A stretch of 64,000 bases of DNA from Pedobacter cryoconitis (GCA_019352875.1 JAAAFW010000015.1:970056-1034055); one strand, 5' to 3'. Shown: positions 8,381-17,724, counted from the stretch's first letter. Translations and numbers: made by a program. Notes: generated by a model not told the origin, from the letters alone.

Positions 8381-9207
8381 TAGTGGATGAAATTGTTTAA
8401 GACTGAAGCAGGTTTTAGAAACTCTTTAATCTGCGAATAAGGGATAATTAACTCTGTAACACCGGCTGCATAAGGTTTGATCTCATACGGGTTATAAAGG
8501 AACATAAGGCCTTCAGGACTCAATGTAAATGTTTGTGCTAAAGCGAACTTTCCGCCATCAAAAAAATATCCATCAGACAGGCTGGCGTTTGCACTTAGCT
8601 TTTCATTTTTCCTGAATATCTTTTCTGCAACCGCAACCAACTGTGTTTTGGAATCCGTTTTAACCAATGAGTCCAGCGTGATGACATTGCCAGATTGCGG
8701 ATTATAATTTAAATAAGAGAATAAAGTATTAGGATGTGCTCCGCCTTTATATTCAGAATAAGTAAATTTCAAAGACAGATAATTCGGATAGTTCGCTGCA
8801 ACTTTCAGATCAATATATTCAAACCATGGGTTGCCATTTGGATTGTTGTCCTTGGTGTTAAAGACGTCGAATTCTTTGATAAAACCTGCTGTTAACTCTT
8901 TATAGGTCTTGAATTGCGATTTTTTTCCGCTTAAAGACAGGACTTCGTCAGTAACATACTGATTCACACTTTCCTTGTTGAATACCGGAAATATAACTTT
9001 TGCCGTTGTCGCTTCCTGATTTGCACCTTCGCCAAGTAGCTTACTGGTACTTACGACCTTCACCGAGTCAAATTTATATTTCAGCGTATCGGTAAGACTT
9101 ACAGTCTCAGAGGATTGATCAGCTGTATTTTGTTCCTTAGGTGTGTTGGATGTGCAGGCATATAAGCCCGTCAATAAGATTAATCCGGCAATGCTTTTAG
9201 TTTTCAT
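8380..9207 (-). CDS. Lipoprotein with DUF3298/DUF4163 (RsiV/PdaC-like) domain
   Basis: I start this at the ATG at 9207 (MKTKSIAGLILLTGLYAC), which gives a clean lipoprotein signal with Cys at about residue 18. The frame continues upstream to 9234 but without a signal sequence. The mature part (about 275 aa in total) reads as a DUF4163 then DUF3298 arrangement, recognisable from YKGGAHPNTLFSYLNY followed by TLDSLV. In other bacteria this fold is found in RsiV, which binds lysozyme, and in PdaC-type proteins. The role here is unproven. The first 11 nt overlap the GNAT gene end and the stop abuts lysC. Confidence 0.8.
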   Translation of the reverse strand: MKTKSIAGLILLTGLYACTSNTPKEQNTADQSSETVSLTDTLKYKFDSVKVVSTSKLLGEGANQEATTAKVIFPVFNKESVNQYVTDEVLSLSGKKSQFKTYKELTAGFIKEFDVFNTKDNNPNGNPWFEYIDLKVAANYPNYLSLKFTYSEYKGGAHPNTLFSYLNYNPQSGNVITLDSLVKTDSKTQLVAVAEKIFRKNEKLSANASLSDGYFFDGGKFALAQTFTLSPEGLMFLYNPYEIKPYAAGVTELIIPYSQIKEFLKPASVLNNFIH

Positions 9208-9664
9208 AGAGTTTGGATTTTGTAAATGAAGCATTTAACCAGTCTGCCTCAAGTTCAGCCTGATATTTTTTATAAAAACGGATTGCTGGTTCATTCCAGT
9301 CGAGTACCTGCCAGTTCATTCCGTTAAATTTTTGTGTTCTGGCTTCCTCAATTACCCGTTCAAACAATAATTTTCCAATTCCTGTGCCACGTTTGGATTC
9401 GGTAACTAAAAAATCTTCCAGATATAGTCTTTTACCTTTCCATGTCGAATACCTCACATAATATAAGGCCATACCATGGATGCCATCTTTATCTTCGGCA
9501 ACAAAAGCTTTCCAGACAGGGGCTTCACCAAATCCGGCATCTTCAAATTCTTCTAAAGTTACAGTCACTTCCTGAGGTGCTTTCTCAAATAGGGCAAGTT
9601 CATGTATTAATTCTAACAAACGCGGACAATCGGCTTTCTCTGCAAATCTTAAATTAATTTCCAT
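9197..9664 (-). CDS. GNAT-family N-acetyltransferase (diamine-acetyltransferase-like)
   Basis: The 155-aa protein is a single GNAT domain. The acetyl-CoA binding loop is RGTGIGK at about residue 91. Preceding it, YSTWKGKRLYLEDFLV closely resembles the corresponding part of spermidine/spermine acetyltransferases, and WNEPAIRFYKKY is the usual C-terminal helix. A polyamine or small amine substrate is possible but not established. The ATG shares one base with the stop of yggS upstream, so it is the second gene of the operon. Confidence 0.88.
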   Translation of the reverse strand: MEINLRFAEKADCPRLLELIHELALFEKAPQEVTVTLEEFEDAGFGEAPVWKAFVAEDKDGIHGMALYYVRYSTWKGKRLYLEDFLVTESKRGTGIGKLLFERVIEEARTQKFNGMNWQVLDWNEPAIRFYKKYQAELEADWLNASFTKSKLYEN

Positions 9665-10350
9665 TAGGCTTTAGGGGCTTTAATTTTACGTGTTCCGAAA
9701 ATGCTGCTTCCCACACGGATCATGGTTGTACCTTCTTCTACGGCCAGCTTATAATCGCCTGACATACCCATAGATAATTCTTTAAAAGTGTCGACCTTGC
9801 GGAAAAAGCTGACTTTGATACCGTCAAAAAGAACTTTTAATTCCTGAAACTCATCTTTGGTCTGTTTATCACTGGCCTGATTACTTGCAATACCCATTAG
9901 ACCTGTTATTCTTACATTCTTCATGGCGAGGTATTCTTCGCTCATCAATAATTCTACTGCCTCAGCATGATCCAGTCCGAATTTGGTTTCTTCATCTGCG
10001 ATATAGATTTGCAGAAGGCAGTCAATTACCCTTTTATTCTTTAATGCTTGTTTATTAATCTCGGTAAGTAATTTTAAGCTGTCTACGGATTGTATCAGAC
10101 TGATGAACGGCGCAATATATTTCACCTTATTGGTTTGCAAGTGACCTATCATATGCCATTGGATATCTTTCGGAAGTGTCTCTTGTTTTTCTACCAGCTC
10201 CTGAACGATATTTTCGCCGAAAATACGTTGTCCGGCATCATAGGCTTCTTGTACGGCTGTTGCATCATTGAATTTAGATACAGCTATTAATTCCACACCT
10301 TCACCTTCTAATTCTTTTTTATATTTCAATAAGTTGTCTGCTATGCTCAT
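9664..10350 (-). CDS. yggS: YggS-family pyridoxal phosphate homeostasis protein
   Basis: The 228-aa protein has the YggS/PROSC TIM-barrel sequence, with the PLP-binding lysine in AVSKF (Lys26), the GENIVQEL and WHMIGHLQTNK motifs, and the C-terminal SMGMSGDY ... GTTMIRVGSSIFG. The family binds PLP and keeps the free cofactor pool balanced; it has no known catalytic activity. It is the first gene of a five-gene minus-strand operon in which neighbours overlap by 1 to 11 nt. The first in-frame ATG at 10350 gives the normal length. Confidence 0.95.
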   Translation of the reverse strand: MSIADNLLKYKKELEGEGVELIAVSKFNDATAVQEAYDAGQRIFGENIVQELVEKQETLPKDIQWHMIGHLQTNKVKYIAPFISLIQSVDSLKLLTEINKQALKNKRVIDCLLQIYIADEETKFGLDHAEAVELLMSEEYLAMKNVRITGLMGIASNQASDKQTKDEFQELKVLFDGIKVSFFRKVDTFKELSMGMSGDYKLAVEEGTTMIRVGSSIFGTRKIKAPKA

Positions 10351-10477
10351 TTATCAGTATTTTTGGTAAAATTAACAACCTTAGCCCAAATAGCTAAGAA
10401 AAATTAATGTTTTACCTGAGCGTACGTATGCTTCCCGGCCCGCTGCTCCGCAATTTTTATAGAAAATAAGCCATAAC

Positions 10478-10933
10478 ATGAAATATTTGTGCTACGCCTG
10501 TTTGATGGCTGTCATTCTGGCCGCCTGTGAATCTTCCAAGGTTCCTAAGGAACTTATTCAACCCGACCAGATGTCTGATATATTATATGATATGCATCTT
10601 GCTGACGGTTATATTTCTTCTGTTCCAGGACAGGATTCTGCAAGAAAAGTCAGTGCTGCGTGGTATAACGGAATTTACAAACGTTACCATGTAGATTCTG
10701 CGTTGTATTCCAAAAGTCTGGATTACTACTATAAGGAGCCTGAGTTACTGAGCGGTGTATATAATAAGATTACCGAGAGGCTCAAAAAGGTAAAGGAAGT
10801 AGAAGATAAAGCTGAGGAAAAACGAAAAAAGATTCGTGAAGACAAGGTTAAAAAATTAAAACAAGACAGCCTGGACAGAGTTAAAAAAGGATTGAAACCT
10901 TTGAAAACCGACAGTGCTAAAAAGGTACGATAA
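10478..10933 (+). CDS. DUF4296-containing lipoprotein
   Basis: The 151-aa product begins with a lipoprotein signal (lipobox LAAC, Cys at about residue 17). It then has the DUF4296 pattern typical of Bacteroidota (PDQMSDILYDMHLADGY ... YKRYHVDSALYSKSLDYY). The last 45 residues are a Lys-rich charged helix, likely a coiled coil. The function is unknown. Its stop lies only 2 nt before the mutS2 start, so the two genes are probably cotranscribed. Confidence 0.85.
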   Translation: MKYLCYACLMAVILAACESSKVPKELIQPDQMSDILYDMHLADGYISSVPGQDSARKVSAAWYNGIYKRYHVDSALYSKSLDYYYKEPELLSGVYNKITERLKKVKEVEDKAEEKRKKIREDKVKKLKQDSLDRVKKGLKPLKTDSAKKVR

Positions 10934-10935
10934 AG

Positions 10936-13311
10936 ATGATATATCCCGAGAATTGTTTAGACAGATTAGGATTTAGTGAAGTCCGGGAGTTGCTGTATAA
11001 GCATTGCCTGAGCCCTATGGGCCAATATATGGTTAGCAAAATGCAGGTCATGACCAAATATGACCAGATCAATAAATTTTTAAGGCAAACCAAAGAATTT
11101 AAAAGTATCCTGGAAAATCAGGAACCATTACAGATCAGTTCTTTTTATGATATTAAATCACTCGCCGATAAGATACGTGTAGAGGGGAGTTATTTAATGG
11201 AGGAAGAATTGTTTCAAATCTACCTCTCGTTGCAGACGGTTTTCTCTGTATTGCGTTTTTTTGAAGAAAGAAAAGAAGTATATCCAAATCTGGAAGCACT
11301 TTTCGAACATCTTCCTGTAGAAAAAACTATACTCAGGAAAATCGAAGCTGTACTAGATCCAAAAGGAAAGATTAAACCTAATGCATCTGCAAAGCTGCAG
11401 GAGATTACTGCTGAAATAGCTAAAGCTGAACAGGAGGTCCGTAAAAGGATGGATAGTATTTACAAGCAGGCCGTGTCGAGCAACTGGGTGGCTGATGGGA
11501 GTCTGACACTACGCGACGGCAGAATATGTATCCCTATTCTTGCCGAAAACAAAAGGAAACTTAAAGGCTTTATTCACGATGAATCTGCCAGTGGCCAGAC
11601 AGTTTATCTGGAACCTGAAGAGGTCTTTACACTGAATAACAAGATCAGAGATCTGGAGTTTGACAAGAGGAGAGAGATTATACGTATCCTGATTGCGCTG
11701 ACAGATGAGCTCAGACCTTATCAACCACTGCTGATCTCATACCACGGCTTCCTGACCAAACTGGATTTTGTAAGGGCAAAAGCTTTATTTGCGATTGAGG
11801 TGGAAGCGGATATGCCGGTATTAGTTAATGAACCGAGAATTAAGCTGATTAATGCCAGACATCCATTACTTTACCTTTCTTTTAAAGAAGACAAAAAGAC
11901 GGTAGTTCCACTCAATATCCATATGAATGCAGATATGCGTATCATTCTGGTTTCGGGACCAAATGCCGGTGGAAAGTCGGTCTGTATGAAAACAGTTGGC
12001 CTGCTGCAGCTTATGGTCCAGACAGGGTTGTTAATTCCTGTACACGAGTCTAGTGAAGTGGGGGTATTTGAAAATATTTTTGCGGATATCGGTGATGATC
12101 AAAGTATTGAGAGTGATTTGAGTACTTACAGTGCCCACCTGACCAAAATGCGCTACTTCGTTGCACATGCTACGCCGAAAACGTTGGTAATGATCGATGA
12201 ATTCGGTACAGGAACTGATCCGCAATTTGGTGGTCCGATGGCCGAAGCAGTTCTGGAAGTTCTGAATAAAAGAAAAGTGAGAGGAGTAATTACAACCCAC
12301 TATTCCAATCTGAAACTCTTTGCAGGTAATACACCGGGGCTGGAAAATGCATCGATGTTATTTGATAATGACAGAATGAAGCCGATGTATGTTCTGGAGA
12401 TCGGTAAGCCAGGCAGTTCATATGCATTTGAAATAGCACAGAATATTGGTTTACAACCCGAAGTACTTGCGTTGGCCCGGGAGAAAACCGGAACGAATCA
12501 AAATAGAATTGACAGTTTACTGGTCGACCTGGAGCGGGAGAAAAAGCAGATCTACGATACTAAAATACAGCTCTCTACCCAGCAGAATAAGGTAAAAAAC
12601 CTAGTCTCAGAGAATGAAAAACTACAAGAGTTCCTGGAAGAAAACCGTAGAACCCTGATCCGGGAGGCGAAACTTGAAGCGCAGGCAATCATTAAGAATG
12701 CCAATAAACTCGTTGAAAATACAATTGCGGGTATTAAGGAGAATCAGGCCGATAAAGAAGTGACCCGCCAACTGCGTCAGAATCTGCACAAAGAACTTGT
12801 TCAGCATCAGGTAAAGGAGGAAAAGAAGGTAGTGAAGGTGGCCGAACCTTTAAATACTCCGATTGAAGTAGGAGACTGGGTACAATTGCTTAATAGTGAT
12901 ACCACTGGCCAGGTTCTGGAGATTAACCGGGGAAATCTTGTTCTTGCTTTAGGAGATTTGCGTTCAGTAGTTAAGAAAGACAGGGTTCAGAAAATCAGTA
13001 ATAAGCAAATTAAAAAGCTCGTACAGTCAAATTCTTTCTCAGGCAGAATCTCAGAGGCGATAGGTAATTTCAGTGCGGAATTAGATCTGCGGGGAATGCG
13101 TGCAGAGCAGGCAGTTCAAGAGGTAGAAAAGTATATGGATAAGTCGATTATGATGGGGTTTCCATTTATTAAACTGATTCATGGAAAAGGAGATGGAATC
13201 TTGCGTAAGATGATTCGGGAATACTTGCGTAAGTACAAGCAAGTCAATCGAATGGAAGATGAACATGCCGATCGTGGCGGTGACGGAATCACCTACGTAT
13301 ATTTTAATTAA
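10936..13311 (+). CDS. mutS2: MutS2 family protein (endonuclease/ribosome-associated ATPase)
   Basis: This full-length 791-aa protein has an N-terminal MutS core and lever region, then the ABC-type ATPase with Walker A GPNAGGKS at about residue 340, a Q-loop/signature region DIGDDQSIESDLSTYSAHL and Walker B MIDEFGTGTD. A coiled coil follows (about 510-620), and the protein ends in a Smr nuclease domain with LDLRG and HGKGDG. MutS2 proteins suppress recombination and, in Firmicutes, rescue collided ribosomes. It lacks the mismatch-recognition domain of MutS. It is the second gene after the DUF4296 lipoprotein. Confidence 0.96.
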   Translation: MIYPENCLDRLGFSEVRELLYKHCLSPMGQYMVSKMQVMTKYDQINKFLRQTKEFKSILENQEPLQISSFYDIKSLADKIRVEGSYLMEEELFQIYLSLQTVFSVLRFFEERKEVYPNLEALFEHLPVEKTILRKIEAVLDPKGKIKPNASAKLQEITAEIAKAEQEVRKRMDSIYKQAVSSNWVADGSLTLRDGRICIPILAENKRKLKGFIHDESASGQTVYLEPEEVFTLNNKIRDLEFDKRREIIRILIALTDELRPYQPLLISYHGFLTKLDFVRAKALFAIEVEADMPVLVNEPRIKLINARHPLLYLSFKEDKKTVVPLNIHMNADMRIILVSGPNAGGKSVCMKTVGLLQLMVQTGLLIPVHESSEVGVFENIFADIGDDQSIESDLSTYSAHLTKMRYFVAHATPKTLVMIDEFGTGTDPQFGGPMAEAVLEVLNKRKVRGVITTHYSNLKLFAGNTPGLENASMLFDNDRMKPMYVLEIGKPGSSYAFEIAQNIGLQPEVLALAREKTGTNQNRIDSLLVDLEREKKQIYDTKIQLSTQQNKVKNLVSENEKLQEFLEENRRTLIREAKLEAQAIIKNANKLVENTIAGIKENQADKEVTRQLRQNLHKELVQHQVKEEKKVVKVAEPLNTPIEVGDWVQLLNSDTTGQVLEINRGNLVLALGDLRSVVKKDRVQKISNKQIKKLVQSNSFSGRISEAIGNFSAELDLRGMRAEQAVQEVEKYMDKSIMMGFPFIKLIHGKGDGILRKMIREYLRKYKQVNRMEDEHADRGGDGITYVYFN

Positions 13312-13332
13312 TTGTTTTAAACATAATTTCAT

Positions 13333-13361
13333 TGCAGGTGTTTAAGACACAAACACCTGCA
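13333..13361. promoter_or_regulatory. 11-bp perfect inverted repeat just before the sugar dehydrogenase start
   Basis: TGCAGGTGTTT at 13333-13343 pairs exactly with AAACACCTGCA at 13351-13361 across a 7-nt loop. The hairpin ends 3 nt before the ATG at 13365. No T run follows, so it is a poor terminator. It could shield the start codon, act as an operator, or end the mutS2 transcript. Confidence 0.45.
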
Positions 13362-13364
13362 TAA

Positions 13365-14462
13365 ATGAAAATTAATTTTACTTTTCTGTTCTTGTTCTTT
13401 TTGCTACAATCCTGCGAAAAGAGTAAAGACAACGAAAGTCTCCCTACACCACCTGCCCTGGAACTCCAGTCTGAGATCCTGGCCCAATCTTTACAACACC
13501 CCTGGGAAATTGTATACGGACCGGATGAAATGATCTGGTTAACAGAAAGGGCGGGAAAAATCAGCCGGCTAAACCCCAACAATGGTGTCATAAGCCTGCT
13601 GCATACAATTCCTGAAGTAAATAGTATTGGCGAAGGTGGGTTGTTGGGTATGGTATTGCATCCGCATTTTGACAGCAATCCATACGTTTACGTAGTTTAT
13701 GATTATGGCTCGGGAAATAACTATCAGGGGAGAGTTGTCCGTTTCACCTATAAAAATGCGACACTGAGTGCTCCGAAAATTTTATTAGATCATATCCCTG
13801 CAGCGGCGAATCATAATGGCTCAAGATTACTGATCACTGCTGACGAAAAATTGCTGGTTACTACAGGTGATGCAGGTGTACCTTCAAATGCTCAGCAAAA
13901 CAATAGTCTTTCTGGCAAAATTCTTCGTATTAATCTTGATGGCTCTATACCTGCTGACAATCCTTTCCCTGGCAATGCAGTGTGGTCTACCGGGCACAGA
14001 AATGCTCAGGGGCTAGCTTTAACCAACGATAAATTATATTCTTCTGAACACGGTCCGGATACTGATGACGAGATTAACCTGATTCGAAAAGGAATGAACT
14101 ATGGCTGGCCAGACGTTACAGGGTTTTGTAATACATCACAGGAAAAAGTATTCTGTACTAGTAAAGCCGTTGTGGAACCATTGTATACCTGGACACCAAC
14201 CATAGCGCCTTCCGGTTTAATTTACTATCATCACGATCTAATTCCTCAATGGAAGAATTCTTTGTTGGTAGTGGCTTTGAAAGGCACCTCTATGTTGCAG
14301 TTACAACTCGACGAAACGGGAACACGTATAGAATCTGTTAAATCATATTTTCAGGGCGAATTTGGAAGATTGCGGGCCATTTGCCAATCTCCGGATGGAA
14401 AGGTCTACCTGGCAACTAGCAACGGTGACAGAGATATGGTTATTCGTGTTTCCCCACTTTAA
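13365..14462 (+). CDS. PQQ-dependent sugar dehydrogenase-like lipoprotein (GSDH family)
   Basis: The 365-aa protein has a lipoprotein signal (FLFFLLQSC, Cys17) followed by a six-bladed beta-propeller of the glucose/sorbosone dehydrogenase family. Landmarks are PWEIVYGPDEMIWLTERAG, the GGLLGMVLHPHF region, NHNGSRL with a probable catalytic His, STGHRNAQGLA and SEHGPDTDDEINLI. The family oxidises aldose sugars in the periplasm using PQQ. PQQ synthesis genes are not in the window. It lies 53 nt after mutS2 behind a hairpin that ends next to its ATG. Confidence 0.9.
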   Translation: MKINFTFLFLFFLLQSCEKSKDNESLPTPPALELQSEILAQSLQHPWEIVYGPDEMIWLTERAGKISRLNPNNGVISLLHTIPEVNSIGEGGLLGMVLHPHFDSNPYVYVVYDYGSGNNYQGRVVRFTYKNATLSAPKILLDHIPAAANHNGSRLLITADEKLLVTTGDAGVPSNAQQNNSLSGKILRINLDGSIPADNPFPGNAVWSTGHRNAQGLALTNDKLYSSEHGPDTDDEINLIRKGMNYGWPDVTGFCNTSQEKVFCTSKAVVEPLYTWTPTIAPSGLIYYHHDLIPQWKNSLLVVALKGTSMLQLQLDETGTRIESVKSYFQGEFGRLRAICQSPDGKVYLATSNGDRDMVIRVSPL

Positions 14463-14490
14463 TAGGCCTATTTATTTGTTCTGCCTATTA
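14460..14490 (+). terminator. Possible weak terminator after the sugar dehydrogenase gene
   Basis: TAATAGGC (14460-14467) and GCCTATTA (14483-14490) form a perfect 8-bp stem that starts inside the stop codon. The T run after it is poor, so the assignment is tentative. Confidence 0.3.
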
Positions 14491-14522
14491 ATTATCTATA
14501 TTTTAGCGATTAAACCAAATAT

Positions 14523-15242
14523 ATGATCAATAAGCAAGTGTCGGATGCTGATGAAGCAATCCGTGATATTAAAGATGGGAATACACTGATGCTGGGTGGA
14601 TTTGGATTATGTGGTATTCCTGAAAATTGTATTGCTGCACTGGTACGTAAAGGAACCAGTCAGCTGACCTGTATTTCCAATAATGCTGGTGTCGATGACT
14701 TTGGTATCGGATTATTATTAAAATCCAGACAGGTAAAAAAGATGATATCCTCCTATGTCGGCGAAAATGCAGAGTTTGAGCGTCAGCTGTTAAGTGGTGA
14801 ACTCGAGGTTGAGCTGATTCCGCAGGGAACACTGGCCACACGTTGTATGGCAGCTGGTTATGGTATGCCGGCCATTTATACTCCAGCCGGAGTAGGTACC
14901 GAAGTGGCTGAAGGAAAAGAAACCAGGAATTTTAATGGTAAAGATTACTTGATGGAATATGCTTTTGAAGCTGATTTTGCACTGGTAAAGGCATGGAAGG
15001 GTGACACTGCAGGTAACCTTATTTTCCGGTCTACAAGCCGTAATTTTAATCCTGTTATGGCTATGGCGGGCAAGATAACGATTGCGGAAGTCGAAGAACT
15101 TGTGCAACCCGGAGAACTGGATCCTGACCATATTCATACGCCCGGTGTATATGTACACCGCATCTTTCAGGGAAAGGAATATGAAAAGAGAATTGAACAG
15201 CGGACCGTAAGATCAAAAAGCGAAACAAACTATGTTGGATAA
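14523..15242 (+). CDS. 3-oxoacid CoA-transferase, subunit A
   Basis: The 239-aa protein belongs to the family I CoA-transferase alpha subunits (SCOT/AtoD type). The N-terminal nucleotide-CoA loop GGFGLCGIPEN and the later AGYGMPAIYTPAGVGTEVAEGKE are characteristic. With subunit B it moves CoA between succinyl-CoA (or acetyl-CoA) and acetoacetate, linking ketone-body or leucine breakdown to the TCA cycle. Its end overlaps the start of subunit B by 11 nt, so the two are translationally coupled. A thiolase gene at 31,393 could complete the pathway. Confidence 0.93.
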   Translation: MINKQVSDADEAIRDIKDGNTLMLGGFGLCGIPENCIAALVRKGTSQLTCISNNAGVDDFGIGLLLKSRQVKKMISSYVGENAEFERQLLSGELEVELIPQGTLATRCMAAGYGMPAIYTPAGVGTEVAEGKETRNFNGKDYLMEYAFEADFALVKAWKGDTAGNLIFRSTSRNFNPVMAMAGKITIAEVEELVQPGELDPDHIHTPGVYVHRIFQGKEYEKRIEQRTVRSKSETNYVG

Positions 15243-15891
15243 AAATGGAATAGCGAGAAGAATCGCTAAAGAAATCAGGGACGGTTATTACGTAAACCTG
15301 GGAATTGGAATTCCGACCCTTGTTGCCAATTACATTCCTGAAGGGATGAATATTGTTTTGCAGTCTGAGAACGGTTTACTGGGAATGGGGCCTTTTCCAT
15401 ATGAGGGTGAAGAAGATCCGGATCTGATCAATGCAGGAAAGCAAACAATTACAACACTACCGGGATCTTCCATTTTTGACTCCGCCATGAGTTTTGGAAT
15501 GATCCGCAGTCAGAAAATAGATCTGACTATACTCGGAGCAATGGAAGTTTCTGAACAGGGTGATATAGCAAACTGGAAAATACCGGGGAAAATGGTGAAG
15601 GGCATGGGCGGTGCGATGGATCTGGTTGCATCAGCTAAGAATATTATCGTTGCGATGCAGCATATTAATAAAGCAGGGGAAAGCAAACTCCTTCCTAAAT
15701 GTACCCTGCCATTAACTGGAGTGAAGTGTATCCGTAAGATTGTAACTGAACTCGCGGTACTTGATGTACTGGATGGAGGTGGTTTCCGGCTCATTGAGAG
15801 AGCGCCTGGTGTGAGTGTAGATTTTATAAAGCAATCCACCTCAGGAAAATTATTCGCTGAGGCGGATGTTAAAGAGATGGATCTGAATTAG
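15232..15891 (+). CDS. 3-oxoacid CoA-transferase, subunit B
   Basis: The 219-aa beta subunit contains the catalytic glutamate in QSENGLLGMGP, where a CoA thioester forms during turnover. The typical GKMVKGMGGAMDLV segment lies further on, and the protein has the expected length. It overlaps subunit A by 11 nt. Its stop codon overlaps the stop of the convergent udk gene (15888-15891), leaving no room for a separate terminator. Confidence 0.94.
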   Translation: MLDKNGIARRIAKEIRDGYYVNLGIGIPTLVANYIPEGMNIVLQSENGLLGMGPFPYEGEEDPDLINAGKQTITTLPGSSIFDSAMSFGMIRSQKIDLTILGAMEVSEQGDIANWKIPGKMVKGMGGAMDLVASAKNIIVAMQHINKAGESKLLPKCTLPLTGVKCIRKIVTELAVLDVLDGGGFRLIERAPGVSVDFIKQSTSGKLFAEADVKEMDLN

Positions 15892-16535
15892 ATCTGATCT
15901 TTTAATACTGTTTCCTTGAGTTCTATAGAGATTTCCCTGGAGATCTCTATAATATCATCTGCTACATGGGAGTTATTGATAATTACCTTATTACACGATC
16001 CTTTATAAGGCAGCAGGTATTTATTATAAGCAGGTACAACATGATTAGCCCATTGATACATAATCATATCTCTGGAGTAACCTCTTTCCAATTCGTCTCT
16101 TGTTATTCTTCTGTTCAATGTGATCTCTTCATCTGCATCCAGGAAGATTTTCATATCAAAAAGTTCGGCAAGTTCCTTGTAATGGAAGACAAATAATCCT
16201 TCTACAATAATAATAGGCGCGCTGCAGATATTAAGCATGCGCGCATTTTCTTTATTAATGTTAAATGTATATTCTTTTTTTGTAATGGCCTCTCCTGAAA
16301 TCAGCGTTTTAAGATCGTTTAGCAACTTCTTGTCATCAATTCCCTCTGGTAAATCGAAGTTAATCCATCCGTTTTCATCCACCGCCTGCTCCTCCATTGG
16401 GTGGTAATAATCATCCTGAGAAATTAAAGAAACTTCTCCTGCCGCAAAGTGATGAAGAAAACATTTAAGAAAAAAAGTTTTACCTGATCCACTACCTCCA
16501 GCAACACCTATGATATAGGGTTTATTGTTGTTCAT
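15888..16535 (-). CDS. udk: Uridine kinase
   Basis: The 215-aa P-loop kinase begins with GVAGGSGSGKT (Walker A) and continues with the uridine kinase pattern ISQDDYYHP, where Asp and Tyr contact the nucleoside, and IIVEGLFVFHY. It converts uridine and cytidine to their monophosphates in pyrimidine salvage. I start it at the ATG at 16535; the frame can be extended to a GTG at 16547 but that is less likely. The start overlaps the end of the upstream LysM gene, and the stop overlaps the convergent CoA-transferase stop. Confidence 0.9.
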   Translation of the reverse strand: MNNNKPYIIGVAGGSGSGKTFFLKCFLHHFAAGEVSLISQDDYYHPMEEQAVDENGWINFDLPEGIDDKKLLNDLKTLISGEAITKKEYTFNINKENARMLNICSAPIIIVEGLFVFHYKELAELFDMKIFLDADEEITLNRRITRDELERGYSRDMIMYQWANHVVPAYNKYLLPYKGSCNKVIINNSHVADDIIEISREISIELKETVLKDQI

Positions 16536-17724
16536 TCGCTTGTCCACTGTATGTTAAATTGCACAAAAATCTCTTGTCTAACGCTCCTAAAGCGTCAGCA
16601 ACAGCTTTTGTCATTACAATGATAACATCTTTTGTCGACTCATTCTCTGTAAATTTACCAACAACCTTTGCGAATGTTGAGCGGTTACTCATCGGATTAG
16701 TGATTTTTATAACCGTTCCAATAGGTGCTGTACGGTGTAAAACCAGCATTTTCGAAGAGTCCAGATCAGGATCCTGAATCCAGGCAGCAGTTCCTTTTTC
16801 CTCCATTTGACTTAAGCCGTAACGGCTTGCTGGCAGGCGTAACGAAGGGTCTTTAACTGACTCCAGTGTATCTGTATTTACGTTGTCTCGTTCGCTAACC
16901 ATTTCATTTCCAGTTGGATATTGTCCATTTACTAATAATTTCTGGCCAACGTAAAGTGAGTTGGTAGTCAGATTATTTTTAGCTTTCAGCTGATCCAGCG
17001 TCAGATTATATTTTGTTGCAATGGAATACATGGTCTCATTGGATGCAACAGTATGAACAATCAGTTGGTTTTTAGCAGGAATCTCTTTTCTGTCTTGTGC
17101 CGGTGGTTGTTGGCCAGGATTAGCCACTTCTGCTTTTTTTACAGTTTCCTGTCTTTTCGAGGTGTCCTGTCTTTTAAAAATAGGATCAATATTAGGCTTT
17201 GGATCTGTTTGCACAGTTGTCCTTACAGGTACTTCGGGATAAGCAGTAGTCTTTTCGTTATCTGCCGATTCCTGCTGCGGGATAATTAATACCTGTCCGA
17301 TTTTCAAGTTTATAGTATGCAGATCATTCAGACGTTTTAATTCGTTAACAGTAGTACCGTATTTTCTGGCCAGCATATTTAAATTGTCTTTCGGCTCAAC
17401 GGTATGAGTCGTTGTCTCGCCGGGACCAGCGTTATTACTAATGCTGGAAGGTTGCTGTGCTTCAATAAATGGGATTTGTGTCGGAATTTTAATGATAGCA
17501 CCCAAGGAAAGGTATTTGTTATCGTTAAAAGTCATGATTTCTTTTGGAGCCACATTATACCTTCTGGATATCGAATAATAAGTATCCTTGGCTACGACCT
17601 GGTGTACAATCAGTTTTTTGCCTTTAAGGTTCTCAACCCCGATTGAATCTCTCAGGGTATCAGCTTTTGTTTCCGAAACGCCAAGAATACCGGCGAATAA
17701 AAAAACTATATAATATTTTTGCAT
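16522..17724 (-). CDS. LysM-repeat protein with C-terminal RlpA-like (DPBB) domain
   Basis: The 400-aa exported protein has a signal sequence (residues 1 to about 21) and three LysM repeats at about 38-83, 107-150 and 224-268, each with the YSIAxKY/LxxLN pattern that binds peptidoglycan. A Pro/Lys/Thr-rich linker separates repeats two and three. The C-terminal region (about 325-395: RTAPIGTVIKITNP, VVGKFTENES) matches a double-psi beta-barrel as in RlpA. It is probably a cell-wall-binding periplasmic or outer-membrane-linked protein. Its end overlaps the start of udk, so the two share a transcript. Confidence 0.87.
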   Translation of the reverse strand: MQKYYIVFLFAGILGVSETKADTLRDSIGVENLKGKKLIVHQVVAKDTYYSISRRYNVAPKEIMTFNDNKYLSLGAIIKIPTQIPFIEAQQPSSISNNAGPGETTTHTVEPKDNLNMLARKYGTTVNELKRLNDLHTINLKIGQVLIIPQQESADNEKTTAYPEVPVRTTVQTDPKPNIDPIFKRQDTSKRQETVKKAEVANPGQQPPAQDRKEIPAKNQLIVHTVASNETMYSIATKYNLTLDQLKAKNNLTTNSLYVGQKLLVNGQYPTGNEMVSERDNVNTDTLESVKDPSLRLPASRYGLSQMEEKGTAAWIQDPDLDSSKMLVLHRTAPIGTVIKITNPMSNRSTFAKVVGKFTENESTKDVIIVMTKAVADALGALDKRFLCNLTYSGQANEQQ

